Source: Aquabacterium sp. CECT 9606 (lineage in GTDB: Bacteria; Pseudomonadota; Gammaproteobacteria; Burkholderiales; Burkholderiaceae_C). Taken from it: 64,000 nucleotides of DNA. The notes beneath the pieces are model-generated. The model saw nothing but the letters and a program-made list of their open reading frames with translations. It searched no databases and was not told the DNA's origin. Positions 50,701 through 57,859 of the stretch are shown here, piece after piece; within the stretch, counting starts at the first letter, position 1, and every line of letters begins with the position of its first letter. The stretch is from the NCBI RefSeq assembly GCF_918741295.1, contig NZ_CAKKNB010000003.1:186001-250000 (forward strand), written 5' to 3'. The translations under genes were made by a program, and so were the position numbers.

Positions 50701-50945
50701 CCGCTGCGCTGCGCGGTCTCAACAGCCGTGCGGGTGTCCAGCGGTTCACTCGTCTGGCCGGACTCTTGGCGGGCTTCTCGCTGCAAGGTGGCCGGCTGGC
50801 AACGTGGGCAAGCGCCGCCACAGGCGCAGCCTGAGGGCGAGCGCATCAGCTGGTTCAATGGCCCGGAAGAAGCCGCAGGGGCCGCGCGCCTGGCCAGCGC
50901 GGGCGTTTTGGGGGCGTGGGCAGGCGGAGATTTTTGAGATGACAT
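47751..50945 (-). CDS. eCIS-associated DUF4157 protein with a GH19-like lytic segment (probable cargo)
   Basis: 1064-residue multidomain protein, no signal peptide. Seen in order: CxCGGxCxxC motif (40-49, CACGGACPRC); DUF4157/eCIS-core domain (about 85-160) with HELTHIVQQ at 150-158; a segment (about 300-350) with AHAAVESRG and GRGPLQITFRQQY, like the GH19 chitinase/endolysin active site (E312 as candidate acid). Then a second EQEADAVADQIMRM stretch (504-517) of the kind that usually precedes DUF4157, and an unrecognised 540-residue C-terminal region with beta-rich repeats. Last gene of the injection operon, nine bases after the previous one. Lytic or toxic activity is inferred. Confidence 0.75.
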   Translation of the reverse strand: MSSQKSPPAHAPKTPALARRAAPAASSGPLNQLMRSPSGCACGGACPRCQPATLQREARQESGQTSEPLDTRTAVETAQRSGQALPQELRSYFEPRFGQDFSQVRLHTDGKAAQAAQGIQAKAYTTGQNIVFGAGQYAPDTEGGKRLLAHELTHIVQQNGQRTGPSNIAREFYDIVDAETQAEEEIKNKKWNKAYGKNPATAYGAERGTIGEDVTFTGQDKKQKTRHQADLESASEAVGPNGQTGTRMDMSKALTDADVEAVMTDPGYGDKDLAQIKQAATGAGERLTEAFRVMQIDTLQAQALYLAHAAVESRGLRSLTAQADPAVVGQFAGRGPLQITFRQQYIKALAYLDEQAERLDSQGQTDDAALARATSAAVKANPTAAADPQYAFIFSAAAMHASGGVQASTEMSGKTANFGGTGPEDRWETGGDNFDAKIAHWTGEKAKGNPDATERLAFWNGVKQAGQRKTKAYERALDILKKNVATEATVQRKATVSTPGDALEQEADAVADQIMRMADPAAISAAGPVIQREPSAATPPTADGKDPAKTEAKADPKLEEAAKKAADHPLVVGLVSDIYKDLRYGTDFSAEERQKFKLKGTESASYGALFSAAILPNGGVGGLQYGDSIGSNLSTFGKYLDAIEPLTPSNSIKTDIVSRMVGLRVDEYLGSDTFTKRLKDNYQTVLFLAWMAQIGILTKDRAAPPSPDEGGLVDETWNADLLLAKTMVGLIFKEKLKAPGIFDVGPLLTPSHPYYAQDSYFGGNLPTGLNVDAASGPNGGDLLHLGGTVNLAKLVAPNEQNKLGAADLDDPRKYRGWQGSVWGDYQRLRPTPELADQGRVADARFRAGALFGSEGMFILADVGGHYSGPQAKQLTSMFFTEGLAYAPAEGPLKKVGFKVTHMSWKAEDSLAPKDASGTPTAGSVNRVQPFGSFDFKLGGGSSLAVGGSAGITATSGQSVNLSDWRGDISYTYLGKDGTADKPAFRIELSGSGSQLDYFNNQSPMLYGVRGKVQIDSVFYGAQVNTGADKIDPGRAAQMGDPHGGEGPAQISGGNSVLIVIGVLQ

Positions 50946-50954
50946 CGCGGCAAC

Positions 50955-52142
50955 TCAGGGCGTGCATTCAAGTTTGATTTTGGTGCCAGGCACCGGGTGG
51001 GCCTGGTTGTAGGTGTCGATGGTGGTGCCCACGCAATGGGTGAGCTTGTTCGATGCTTTCTCGGCACTGGCCGCGTAGGCCTTGACGGCGGCTTTGTAGG
51101 TGGCGATCTCGTCGGTGAACTTCCGGCGCGTCATGCCGCTGGTGCCGTTGAAGGTGGGCAAGGGGTTGGCCTTCAGGTAGGCGACATAGTCCAACCCATG
51201 GTTGCCTTCGTGCCAGCGCAAGGTGGTGGATGCCGGGTTGACCTTGCCGCCAGCGATGTCTTCGGCCGTGGTGCCGCGCCCATAGCCCGAGGTGGTGGAG
51301 CCGGGCATGCCTGGCGGGTAGGCGGTCTGGATGGTGGCCAGGTTGGCGGGGGCGGTGAAGGTGTCGATGGTCTCTGTCTTGCCAGAGATCAAGGTGGTGA
51401 ATGGGATGTCCACCGGGATCAACAGGCGAGTGACTGGCGTGGTGATGCTGGGGTCCACCATGTCCGTCAGGATCTTCACGCTGGTGCCGCTGGATGTGCT
51501 GAAACCCACCTCGCCGCTCAAGGGGTCGACGGCTTGCCCTTGGTCAAGCGGTGTTGAAATGCCCGTTTCCTGGCGGTGCGCCGACCGCCAGGCCCACATG
51601 GGGATGCGCGCGCTGTTGATGCCATAAAGCGCATCCTCGGTGGTGCTGAGCGCGGTGGCGGCCTTGGGCATCAGGGCTCGGATGGCGCTGATGTAGGCGG
51701 CTTGCAGGTCTCGGTCCAGCAGGGTGTCGCCGCTGAGCTGGTCCTTGATGAGTTTCTGGGTGTCGGTCACCTTGGCGTACCAGCCATTGATGTCGGTCTC
51801 GAAAGAGGCGGCGTCCACCTTGCCCTGGGCGCTGCCGATCGTGGTGGCCGCGTTGGTGAAGGCGGCGATGGCGGCCTTGACAGCATCGCGGTGGTCCTTT
51901 TCGGTGGGGGCGCCGGGCTTGGGCTCGCGGGCGATCACGGGGCCGGCGGTCTGGGTGATCGGCAAGGTGGCTGGCGAGGCGGACTGGCAGCGCTGGCAGC
52001 CCCCGCCGCAGGCACAGCCTTGTCTTTGCACGGTCGGGCCGGTTGCAGGAGATGCGTCGGTCCGCGGGCCAGGCGTCTGCCGTGGTGTGGTGGGGGCGAG
52101 GATGCGGGTGGACTGGCCCTGCGGGGCCTTCAAGGCAGGCAT
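50955..52142 (-). CDS. eCIS-associated putative metallopeptidase with Cys-motif N-terminus (probable cargo)
   Basis: 395-residue protein, no signal peptide. Seen: a Pro/Thr-rich N-terminus with CxCGGxCxxC at 43-52 (CACGGGCQRC) as in both neighbours; a helical middle (about 80-175); then a C-terminal region with HEGNHGLDYV, an HExxH zinc-site match at 311-315. No DUF4157 domain is visible. The start MPALKAPQG lies five bases after the preceding stop; a frame extended 45 codons upstream overlaps that gene and is not supported. Function inferred only from the motif and context. Confidence 0.65.
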   Translation of the reverse strand: MPALKAPQGQSTRILAPTTPRQTPGPRTDASPATGPTVQRQGCACGGGCQRCQSASPATLPITQTAGPVIAREPKPGAPTEKDHRDAVKAAIAAFTNAATTIGSAQGKVDAASFETDINGWYAKVTDTQKLIKDQLSGDTLLDRDLQAAYISAIRALMPKAATALSTTEDALYGINSARIPMWAWRSAHRQETGISTPLDQGQAVDPLSGEVGFSTSSGTSVKILTDMVDPSITTPVTRLLIPVDIPFTTLISGKTETIDTFTAPANLATIQTAYPPGMPGSTTSGYGRGTTAEDIAGGKVNPASTTLRWHEGNHGLDYVAYLKANPLPTFNGTSGMTRRKFTDEIATYKAAVKAYAASAEKASNKLTHCVGTTIDTYNQAHPVPGTKIKLECTP

Positions 52143-52147
52143 CTGGG

Positions 52148-53374
52148 CTAGCCTGCCGTGTGGCCAACGCAGGATGCGGGCGCAGCTTGTCCGGACACCC
52201 GGGCCGCGAATGATTCGAAGCAGGACGAATCTGCCCGGCGCAAGGCGTTGGGCGCGTGCTGGAGCATCGAGAACCACACGTGGAAGGGTTCGTGCAGCAG
52301 GGTCAGGCCCCGCTGGTCAGGCGTGTTCCAGAACGTGGGGCATAGCACGATCAGGCGGTTGCCAGGGCAGCTGAAAGCGAAGTTGGTGCCGCAAGCGCCA
52401 GCGGTGCAGCCCACGAGCTTGAAGTTTTCGCCACCCAGGCATTGGTAGCGCAAGTAGCCGCTTTCCAGCGTGGTGCGGACACGGTTGAAACGGGTGATCT
52501 GCTGCTGGATGATGGGGAAGTGGGCGCGGTTGGTCAGCGTCAGCCCCAACTCCTCCTGCAAGATGGTGTCGAAGGCCGCGTCCACCGGATCGCCTGCGCG
52601 CGCCGAGTCCAGGTTGGTGGTCAGCTGGTCTTCTGCAGCTTGAGCCAGCGTGATCGCTTCAGCATCGGCATCCGTGATGGCCTGCACGACTTCGTCGCCG
52701 GTCAGGGCCGGGTTGGTCAAACCATCGGCTTCACAACTGACATTGGCCCGGCGCACCAGGCGGTTCACCATGGGCTCGATCGCGGCCTGCTGCTGCACCA
52801 CGTGGGTCAGTTCGTGCGCCAGCAGTTGGCGGCCAGACTGGCTTTGCGGCGTGTACTCGTTGGCGCCAAACACGATGTCGGCACCTACCGTGTAGGCGCG
52901 GGCATTGATCCCTTCGGCGGATTGGGCTGCTTCGGCGCCATCGTGAACGCGGACTTCGGCGAAGTCATGCCCAAAGCGCGATTCCATGAAGTCGCGCGTG
53001 GACGAGTCCAATGGTTTGCCGGGCGATTGAAGGCCGCTGGCCACGGGGGTGCCAGCCATGGCCGCATCGGTGTCGCGGATTGGTTTGCGCCGAACAGCGG
53101 GGCGATCCTCAGATTCGCTTTGCTCGATGGGTGCGCTGGGACTGCGCATGACCTTGTCGGCGACCTGGTCCGCCTCGCGCTCCAGGGCATCGTCCGGTTC
53201 GCTCACGCGCAATGCCGAGGATGCCCCGGCCTGGCAACGCGGGCAACTGCCACCGCAGGCGCAGCTGGCCCGCTGGACCAGCGACGGCGGCCATCCCTGC
53301 GCACGCCGCACAGGCTCGCCTTTGGAGAACCTGGCCCGCGCCGGAGACCTGGCCAGCAGTTGGTGGTTCATCAT
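52148..53374 (-). CDS. eCIS-core (DUF4157) protein with a second HExxH peptidase motif (probable cargo)
   Basis: 408-residue protein, no signal peptide. Seen: CxCGGxCxxC at 38-47 (CACGGSCPRC), a DALEREADQVADKVMR stretch, and a DUF4157 domain (about 122-195; FMESRFGHDFAEVRVHDG) with HELTHVVQQ at 187-195. A C-terminal Cys-rich domain carries LCPTFWN and HEPFH at 361-365, which resembles deuterolysin/M35-like peptidases. Family knowledge: DUF4157 marks proteins linked to extracellular contractile injection systems. A good ribosome-binding site (GAGGAG) precedes the ATG. Whether it is a protease toxin or a loading factor is unknown. Confidence 0.78.
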   Translation of the reverse strand: MMNHQLLARSPARARFSKGEPVRRAQGWPPSLVQRASCACGGSCPRCQAGASSALRVSEPDDALEREADQVADKVMRSPSAPIEQSESEDRPAVRRKPIRDTDAAMAGTPVASGLQSPGKPLDSSTRDFMESRFGHDFAEVRVHDGAEAAQSAEGINARAYTVGADIVFGANEYTPQSQSGRQLLAHELTHVVQQQAAIEPMVNRLVRRANVSCEADGLTNPALTGDEVVQAITDADAEAITLAQAAEDQLTTNLDSARAGDPVDAAFDTILQEELGLTLTNRAHFPIIQQQITRFNRVRTTLESGYLRYQCLGGENFKLVGCTAGACGTNFAFSCPGNRLIVLCPTFWNTPDQRGLTLLHEPFHVWFSMLQHAPNALRRADSSCFESFAARVSGQAAPASCVGHTAG

Positions 53375-53386
53375 GGCGAGGACTCC

Positions 53387-54130
53387 TCAGCGTTTGCGTT
53401 TGGCGGCGACAGGCTTGACTTCGGGTTCGTTGTCGGGCTTCTTGGCGGCTTTGGGCGTGCTTTTGCTCGGGGCTGTTCTGGGCTTGGGGGCTTCTGTCAC
53501 CACGTCTGTGAAGGCCGGTCGAAGCTTGAGTTTGTCCAACTCGCCCGCCTGAAGCCGTGTTTCATGGGCCGTCATCTGCCCGGCGGTCAGTGAAAACGGC
53601 TTGCTCGCCTGCGGCACCAATTTACCGCTGTCGCTGCCAATCTGCAATGTCAGCTTTCGGTTGGCGCCGATGGCATCCACCTGCGCGGGTTGCAGGATGA
53701 AGGCGTAGTAGCCCGAGGCATCGGTGGTTGCTGGCGCCACGCCGGTCACTGGCTTGCCGGCTTCGTCGATCAGGGTGACCTGAACGTGCGCGGCGGCTTT
53801 TGAGGCCTCATCGGTGATGCGCCCTTGCAGCAAGGTCTCGGTCTTGGTGACGGGGGGCACGCGGATGTTGGCGATCTGGACCTCGACCTCCAGCGCGGCC
53901 ACGCGTTGCAGCATGCTCTTACTGGCATTGGCGTAGCGCTTCACGCGCGGGTCATCGGGGTTGACGTCCGATCGAAGACGGCGAGCTTCTTCGACGATAA
54001 GCAGGCGGGACGCCAGCTGCGCGTCGAGCACCATGCCGAGCAGGTCGCTGCGCTGCACTTGCAAGGTTTCGAAAGCACCCTGCAGATCGCTTTTGTAGGT
54101 TTTTTGTCCGGTGTTGGAGATGATGGCCAT
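53387..54130 (-). CDS. eCIS-operon protein with carboxypeptidase-regulatory-like domain
   Basis: 247-residue protein of unknown role. Seen: a helical N-terminal region (about 1-90, with LQVQRSDLLGMVLDAQLASR), a beta-sandwich segment (about 100-175: LLQGRITDEASKAAAHVQV and DASGYYAFIL, typical of the carboxypeptidase-regulatory-like fold), and a lysine/proline-rich tail ending KPVAAKRKR. It lies four bases after the DUF6519 gene and 12 bases before the first DUF4157 gene, so it may be a connector, chaperone or structural accessory of the particle. Confidence 0.6.
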   Translation of the reverse strand: MAIISNTGQKTYKSDLQGAFETLQVQRSDLLGMVLDAQLASRLLIVEEARRLRSDVNPDDPRVKRYANASKSMLQRVAALEVEVQIANIRVPPVTKTETLLQGRITDEASKAAAHVQVTLIDEAGKPVTGVAPATTDASGYYAFILQPAQVDAIGANRKLTLQIGSDSGKLVPQASKPFSLTAGQMTAHETRLQAGELDKLKLRPAFTDVVTEAPKPRTAPSKSTPKAAKKPDNEPEVKPVAAKRKR

Positions 54131-54134
54131 GACG

Positions 54135-57100
54135 TCACCCGTGAGGTTTGAAGAGGATGCCGGAGGTGGTGCTGCGGCTGGCGCACAGTGCGCTGGGGTT
54201 GAGCACCTGGTTGCCGACCTTGACCTCGGCCATGGCCGGGTTCATATCGTTGGCCACGATGCAGTGGTCGCCCTGGTTGAAACTGGCATTGACGAGCCGC
54301 ACGCCCAAGGCGAACAGCGACAGCAGTGTTTCGGGGCCTCGTTCGCTGAAGCGGTTGTTGGTGGCGCGCAGGGTATTGCCCATGAGCAGACCGTTGGCGA
54401 AGAGGTTGCCACTGCGCAGGCTGAAGGACTGGTTGCTTTGGTAGGACAGGTCGTCCATCGAGGCGATGAGGTGGCAGGAGAGGCTGGTGTTGCTTTGCCC
54501 GGTGCGCGATTGGTTGTCGTTGAACATCACATTGCCCGCCGGGAAGAGCCTGGCCACGGCCGCATCGCGCTGGACCGCCATGGCAGCGGGCGCGGCATGC
54601 AGGCCTGTGGCTGCGTTGGTTTCGACACCTGCTGCGTCCACCCGCGAGGCTGGCGCGGTTGTCAGGCTGCCTTCCCGTTGAAGCTCCACGCCCGCACCGG
54701 CGTTGTTCACCCCGCCCAGGTCAAAGAGGAAGACCGTGCCAGCCATGCGCTCCTGGGCGCTGAGCCCTGACAGCTCGCTGGAAAACGCGTTGTCGTTGCA
54801 TTGCACCGGCCCGAATGCCACCGCGTACAAGGCCAGGCCCACGGGCTGATCGACCAGGTTCTCGTGGATGCGCGCGGCCGGGCGTTGGCTGAAGGCCTCG
54901 CCTTGCGCCATGGCTTGCCGGTCCAGCAGGTTGAAGTTGCTGACCAGCTTGATCACGATGCCGCCCCGATGGCCGGGGATCAGTGATTCGGTCGTGATGT
55001 CGGGGCTCAAGGGGCCGTTGTTGACCAGCCGGTTGTGGGTGATTTCCACGTCTTCACCATAGGCGATGAAAATGCCGCACACCGGGTTGGCGCCGGTCAC
55101 GCCGTTGTCTTCGATCTGGTTGTCAACGATGGCCAGGGCCTCGCACAAGCCCAGCGAGATGCCGCCCAGGCCTTGCTTGGCGGCCGTGCTGCGCAGGGCG
55201 TTGTCGAAGAGGTTCAACAGGCAGCCGGTGATCTGGTTGCCCAGGATGCGCAAGCCCACCACGGGCGTGCCGAGTTGGCCCAAGGCCGTTGACAGGGCGC
55301 TGCTTCGCAGCTTGCTGGCCTCTTGCGTGGCCGCGGTCACGCCGATGCCGGACAGGCCCATGGCCGTCAGGGTATTGCGTTCGATGGTGATGTCATAGAG
55401 GAAGCCGCTGTCTTCTCGCGTGGGCTTCTCGTCGTCTTTCAAGGTGATGGTGAGGTCGAAGCGCTGAGCGCCGGGGATGGGCTGAAGGTCCAGCTTGTCG
55501 ATGCTCAAGCCGGGCTCGCCTTCGGTCACGCGGAAGGTGGCGGGGTTGCTGCCGAAGCGGAAAGTGCCATCGGCGCCGCTCACCTCCACCCGGGTGTCGC
55601 CCGTGGCGGTGTCGGTCAAGGTGATTTGCACACCGGCACGTGGCTTGCCGTCGGGGCCCAGCACCAGGCCGATCACGCCGGACTCACGTGGCAGGGTGAA
55701 AACGTGCTCGGGCTCCGGCTCAGGGACGGGCAAGGACGCCCCCAAGGTCACGCCATTGCCCGCGCCGCCGACGACGGTGTTCTCCAGCACCCGCACGCGC
55801 TCGCTGCCACCGCCCAACTGGATGCCGCCCAGCGCGCGGTAAGGCTGTGTCAACAGGGTCAAGGGGGTCAGCAAGATCTCCCAGACGGTGTTGACGTAGC
55901 TGATGATCAGCCGGGGGTTGAAGTAGACGATGTCGAGCTTGGCGCAGGGGTCGTTCGGGTCCAGCGGATCGGGTTCGGTGGGCACGTCGATGGGCGGCAT
56001 GCGCAGGGCGGGCACCAGACGGATGTCGTTGCGCTCGATCAGGCTGTCGTCACCGGCCAGGTAGATGGCCACGTCGCTGCCGCGCTTGTCCAGCATGCGG
56101 ATGCGGTTGTGGTGGATGTTGGCGCCGCGCGCGTTGCGCGCGCGGATGGCATTGGTGCAGGCCAGGATGCGGTTGTGGGCCACTTCGATGTCCACCACCT
56201 CACCGGCCTTCTTGGCACTGATGACGATGGCGGTGCCGCCCAGGGTCACCATGTCCATGTGCTCCAGGCTGATGTTGACCGAGTCGCGGATGGTGAAGAT
56301 GGGCAGCTTGTCGCCGTCCTTGCGCGGGATCACCTTGGTCTTGGTGTCGCAGCCCTTGATCTTGACGTTGCGCCGGCCGTCGATGACGGCATTGGTCTGG
56401 TGCAGGCCGGGCAGCAGGCAGATTTCGCCCCCGCTGGCGGGCAGGTGCTGGATGGCTTCTTCGATGGAGTCGAAATCGCCATGGCTGGTGCGGCCATCGC
56501 CCACGTTGTAGGTGCAGCAGATTTTCTGGTTGGTGAGCGGGCGGAAGATGCGGCGGCAGTCGTCGATCTGGCCGGCGGCCCAGGTGATGGTGGTGGAGGG
56601 CGCGGCGTTCCAGTTCAGGATGGCCAGGGCGACGCGGTGGTGGCGCACGCCTTGCGGCGGCGCGTTGGCGGGCCACACGGGCGGCTCGAAGGCGGCGCCC
56701 GAGGCGCGCACCGGGAAGGTCCAGTAGTCGCCGGGCTGGTAGTTGGCGTTGCTGGCGGTGGCGGCATCGAATTCAAGCCGGATGCCGTCTTTCAGCTCGG
56801 TCGGGTTGGGGCCGCCAACCGGGAAATCCGCGACCAGTTCGATGCCGTTCCACAAGCGGAAGAAGCCGGTGGCGGGTGTCACGGCGGGCCAGGGCCCTTG
56901 CACATTGGTGAGCGACAGGATGCCGTCTTGCGACAAGGTGGCATCGGCTGTGAGGGTGATGCGCCAGCTGCCCAGGCCGGCGTCGAAGGCCAGCGCCTCA
57001 AGGTAGAAGTCGGTGACGCCGCAATGGTTGATCATCTGATCATTGGCGGTGATGGTCACCGTGCCGGTGCCTGGGGCCGCTGCCGCGTACAGGCCACGGC

Positions 57101-57848
57101 CCACCAGGCCGCCGTTCCACTGCGACCATTTGAAGCGCGCCCGGTTGGCGGCATCGGGGTCGGCCACTTCGATGCGGTACAGGTAGTGTTCGAGGCCGGT
57201 GTAACCGCCACCGGCTTCCAGCGGGCAGTCGCCGGTGATGGTGAGCACAGGCGCGGGCGACACGGTGAGCTTGCCTTTGGCGCCGAAGTTGTCGGCCAGG
57301 CCAGCGGCGGCGCTGCAATCGTCGTTGGGGCCCAGGCGCAGCAGCTTCAGGTTGGCGAAGGTCTGGGTGCGTTCGGTGGTGTCCGGGCCGCCCAGTGCAG
57401 GTTCGATCAGGTTGAGCGGGTCCTGGAAGCCGCTGACGGTGTCTTCCCACACATCCAGCACCAGCAAGTCGCGGATGCCATCGGCGATGTTGGCGGGGGT
57501 GGCCTGCGGTGTCTGGAAGGGTGGCGCCAAGTAGGTGGCGATGAAGGTGGACGGCAGGTCCAGGGTCATCGACAGCCCATCGGCCCAGGCGCGCCCGGCA
57601 TCCAGCTCGACCTTGACCAAGGTGCCATCGGTGCTGGCGCTCAGCGCCTTGAAGGCCTTGGTGTTGGACGAAGGCACGGCCAGCACGCCCGGGCCGAAGG
57701 TGTCGCGGCCCACGGCAGCTTGCCAGGTGGCGGCAATGGCCGCGGCCTCGTTCCAGTCACGGTCCAGCAGCACGCGGCCTTGCTGGTGCAGCACCCCCGA
57801 ATAATGCGGCTCCGTGTCAAAAGCCAGGAATGAAAAATCGCCCTTCAT
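54135..57848 (-). CDS. DUF6519 and right-handed beta-helix giant protein (eCIS operon)
   Basis: 1237-residue protein. Seen: the DUF6519 opening MKGDFSFLAFDTEPHYSGVL with QQGRVLLDRDWNEAAAI. A mixed beta region follows, then (about 490-700 and 870-1200) repeated short N-x-I/V beta-helix coils such as VEVAHNRILACTNAIRARN and LRILGNQITGCLLNLFDNA. Inserted between them is a carboxypeptidase-regulatory-like segment (SGVIGLVLGPDGKPRAGVQI). The start at 57848 has GAGGGA upstream; the frame extends 29 codons further but without family support. Likely a tail-fibre, adhesin or polysaccharide-binding part; this is inference. Confidence 0.75.
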   Translation of the reverse strand: MKGDFSFLAFDTEPHYSGVLHQQGRVLLDRDWNEAAAIAATWQAAVGRDTFGPGVLAVPSSNTKAFKALSASTDGTLVKVELDAGRAWADGLSMTLDLPSTFIATYLAPPFQTPQATPANIADGIRDLLVLDVWEDTVSGFQDPLNLIEPALGGPDTTERTQTFANLKLLRLGPNDDCSAAAGLADNFGAKGKLTVSPAPVLTITGDCPLEAGGGYTGLEHYLYRIEVADPDAANRARFKWSQWNGGLVGRGLYAAAAPGTGTVTITANDQMINHCGVTDFYLEALAFDAGLGSWRITLTADATLSQDGILSLTNVQGPWPAVTPATGFFRLWNGIELVADFPVGGPNPTELKDGIRLEFDAATASNANYQPGDYWTFPVRASGAAFEPPVWPANAPPQGVRHHRVALAILNWNAAPSTTITWAAGQIDDCRRIFRPLTNQKICCTYNVGDGRTSHGDFDSIEEAIQHLPASGGEICLLPGLHQTNAVIDGRRNVKIKGCDTKTKVIPRKDGDKLPIFTIRDSVNISLEHMDMVTLGGTAIVISAKKAGEVVDIEVAHNRILACTNAIRARNARGANIHHNRIRMLDKRGSDVAIYLAGDDSLIERNDIRLVPALRMPPIDVPTEPDPLDPNDPCAKLDIVYFNPRLIISYVNTVWEILLTPLTLLTQPYRALGGIQLGGGSERVRVLENTVVGGAGNGVTLGASLPVPEPEPEHVFTLPRESGVIGLVLGPDGKPRAGVQITLTDTATGDTRVEVSGADGTFRFGSNPATFRVTEGEPGLSIDKLDLQPIPGAQRFDLTITLKDDEKPTREDSGFLYDITIERNTLTAMGLSGIGVTAATQEASKLRSSALSTALGQLGTPVVGLRILGNQITGCLLNLFDNALRSTAAKQGLGGISLGLCEALAIVDNQIEDNGVTGANPVCGIFIAYGEDVEITHNRLVNNGPLSPDITTESLIPGHRGGIVIKLVSNFNLLDRQAMAQGEAFSQRPAARIHENLVDQPVGLALYAVAFGPVQCNDNAFSSELSGLSAQERMAGTVFLFDLGGVNNAGAGVELQREGSLTTAPASRVDAAGVETNAATGLHAAPAAMAVQRDAAVARLFPAGNVMFNDNQSRTGQSNTSLSCHLIASMDDLSYQSNQSFSLRSGNLFANGLLMGNTLRATNNRFSERGPETLLSLFALGVRLVNASFNQGDHCIVANDMNPAMAEVKVGNQVLNPSALCASRSTTSGILFKPHG

Positions 57849-57859
57849 GATCGTGTCCC

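Noticed and set aside
55323-57833. Long plus-strand open frame of 836 codons opposite the DUF6519 gene, and similar long antisense frames (for example 33774-36479, 60547-63186, 18282-20132, 15683-17101)
   Set aside because: They mirror strong genes on the other strand, have the His/Gln/Gly/Val-rich makeup expected from the complement of GC-rich codons, and show no family motif.
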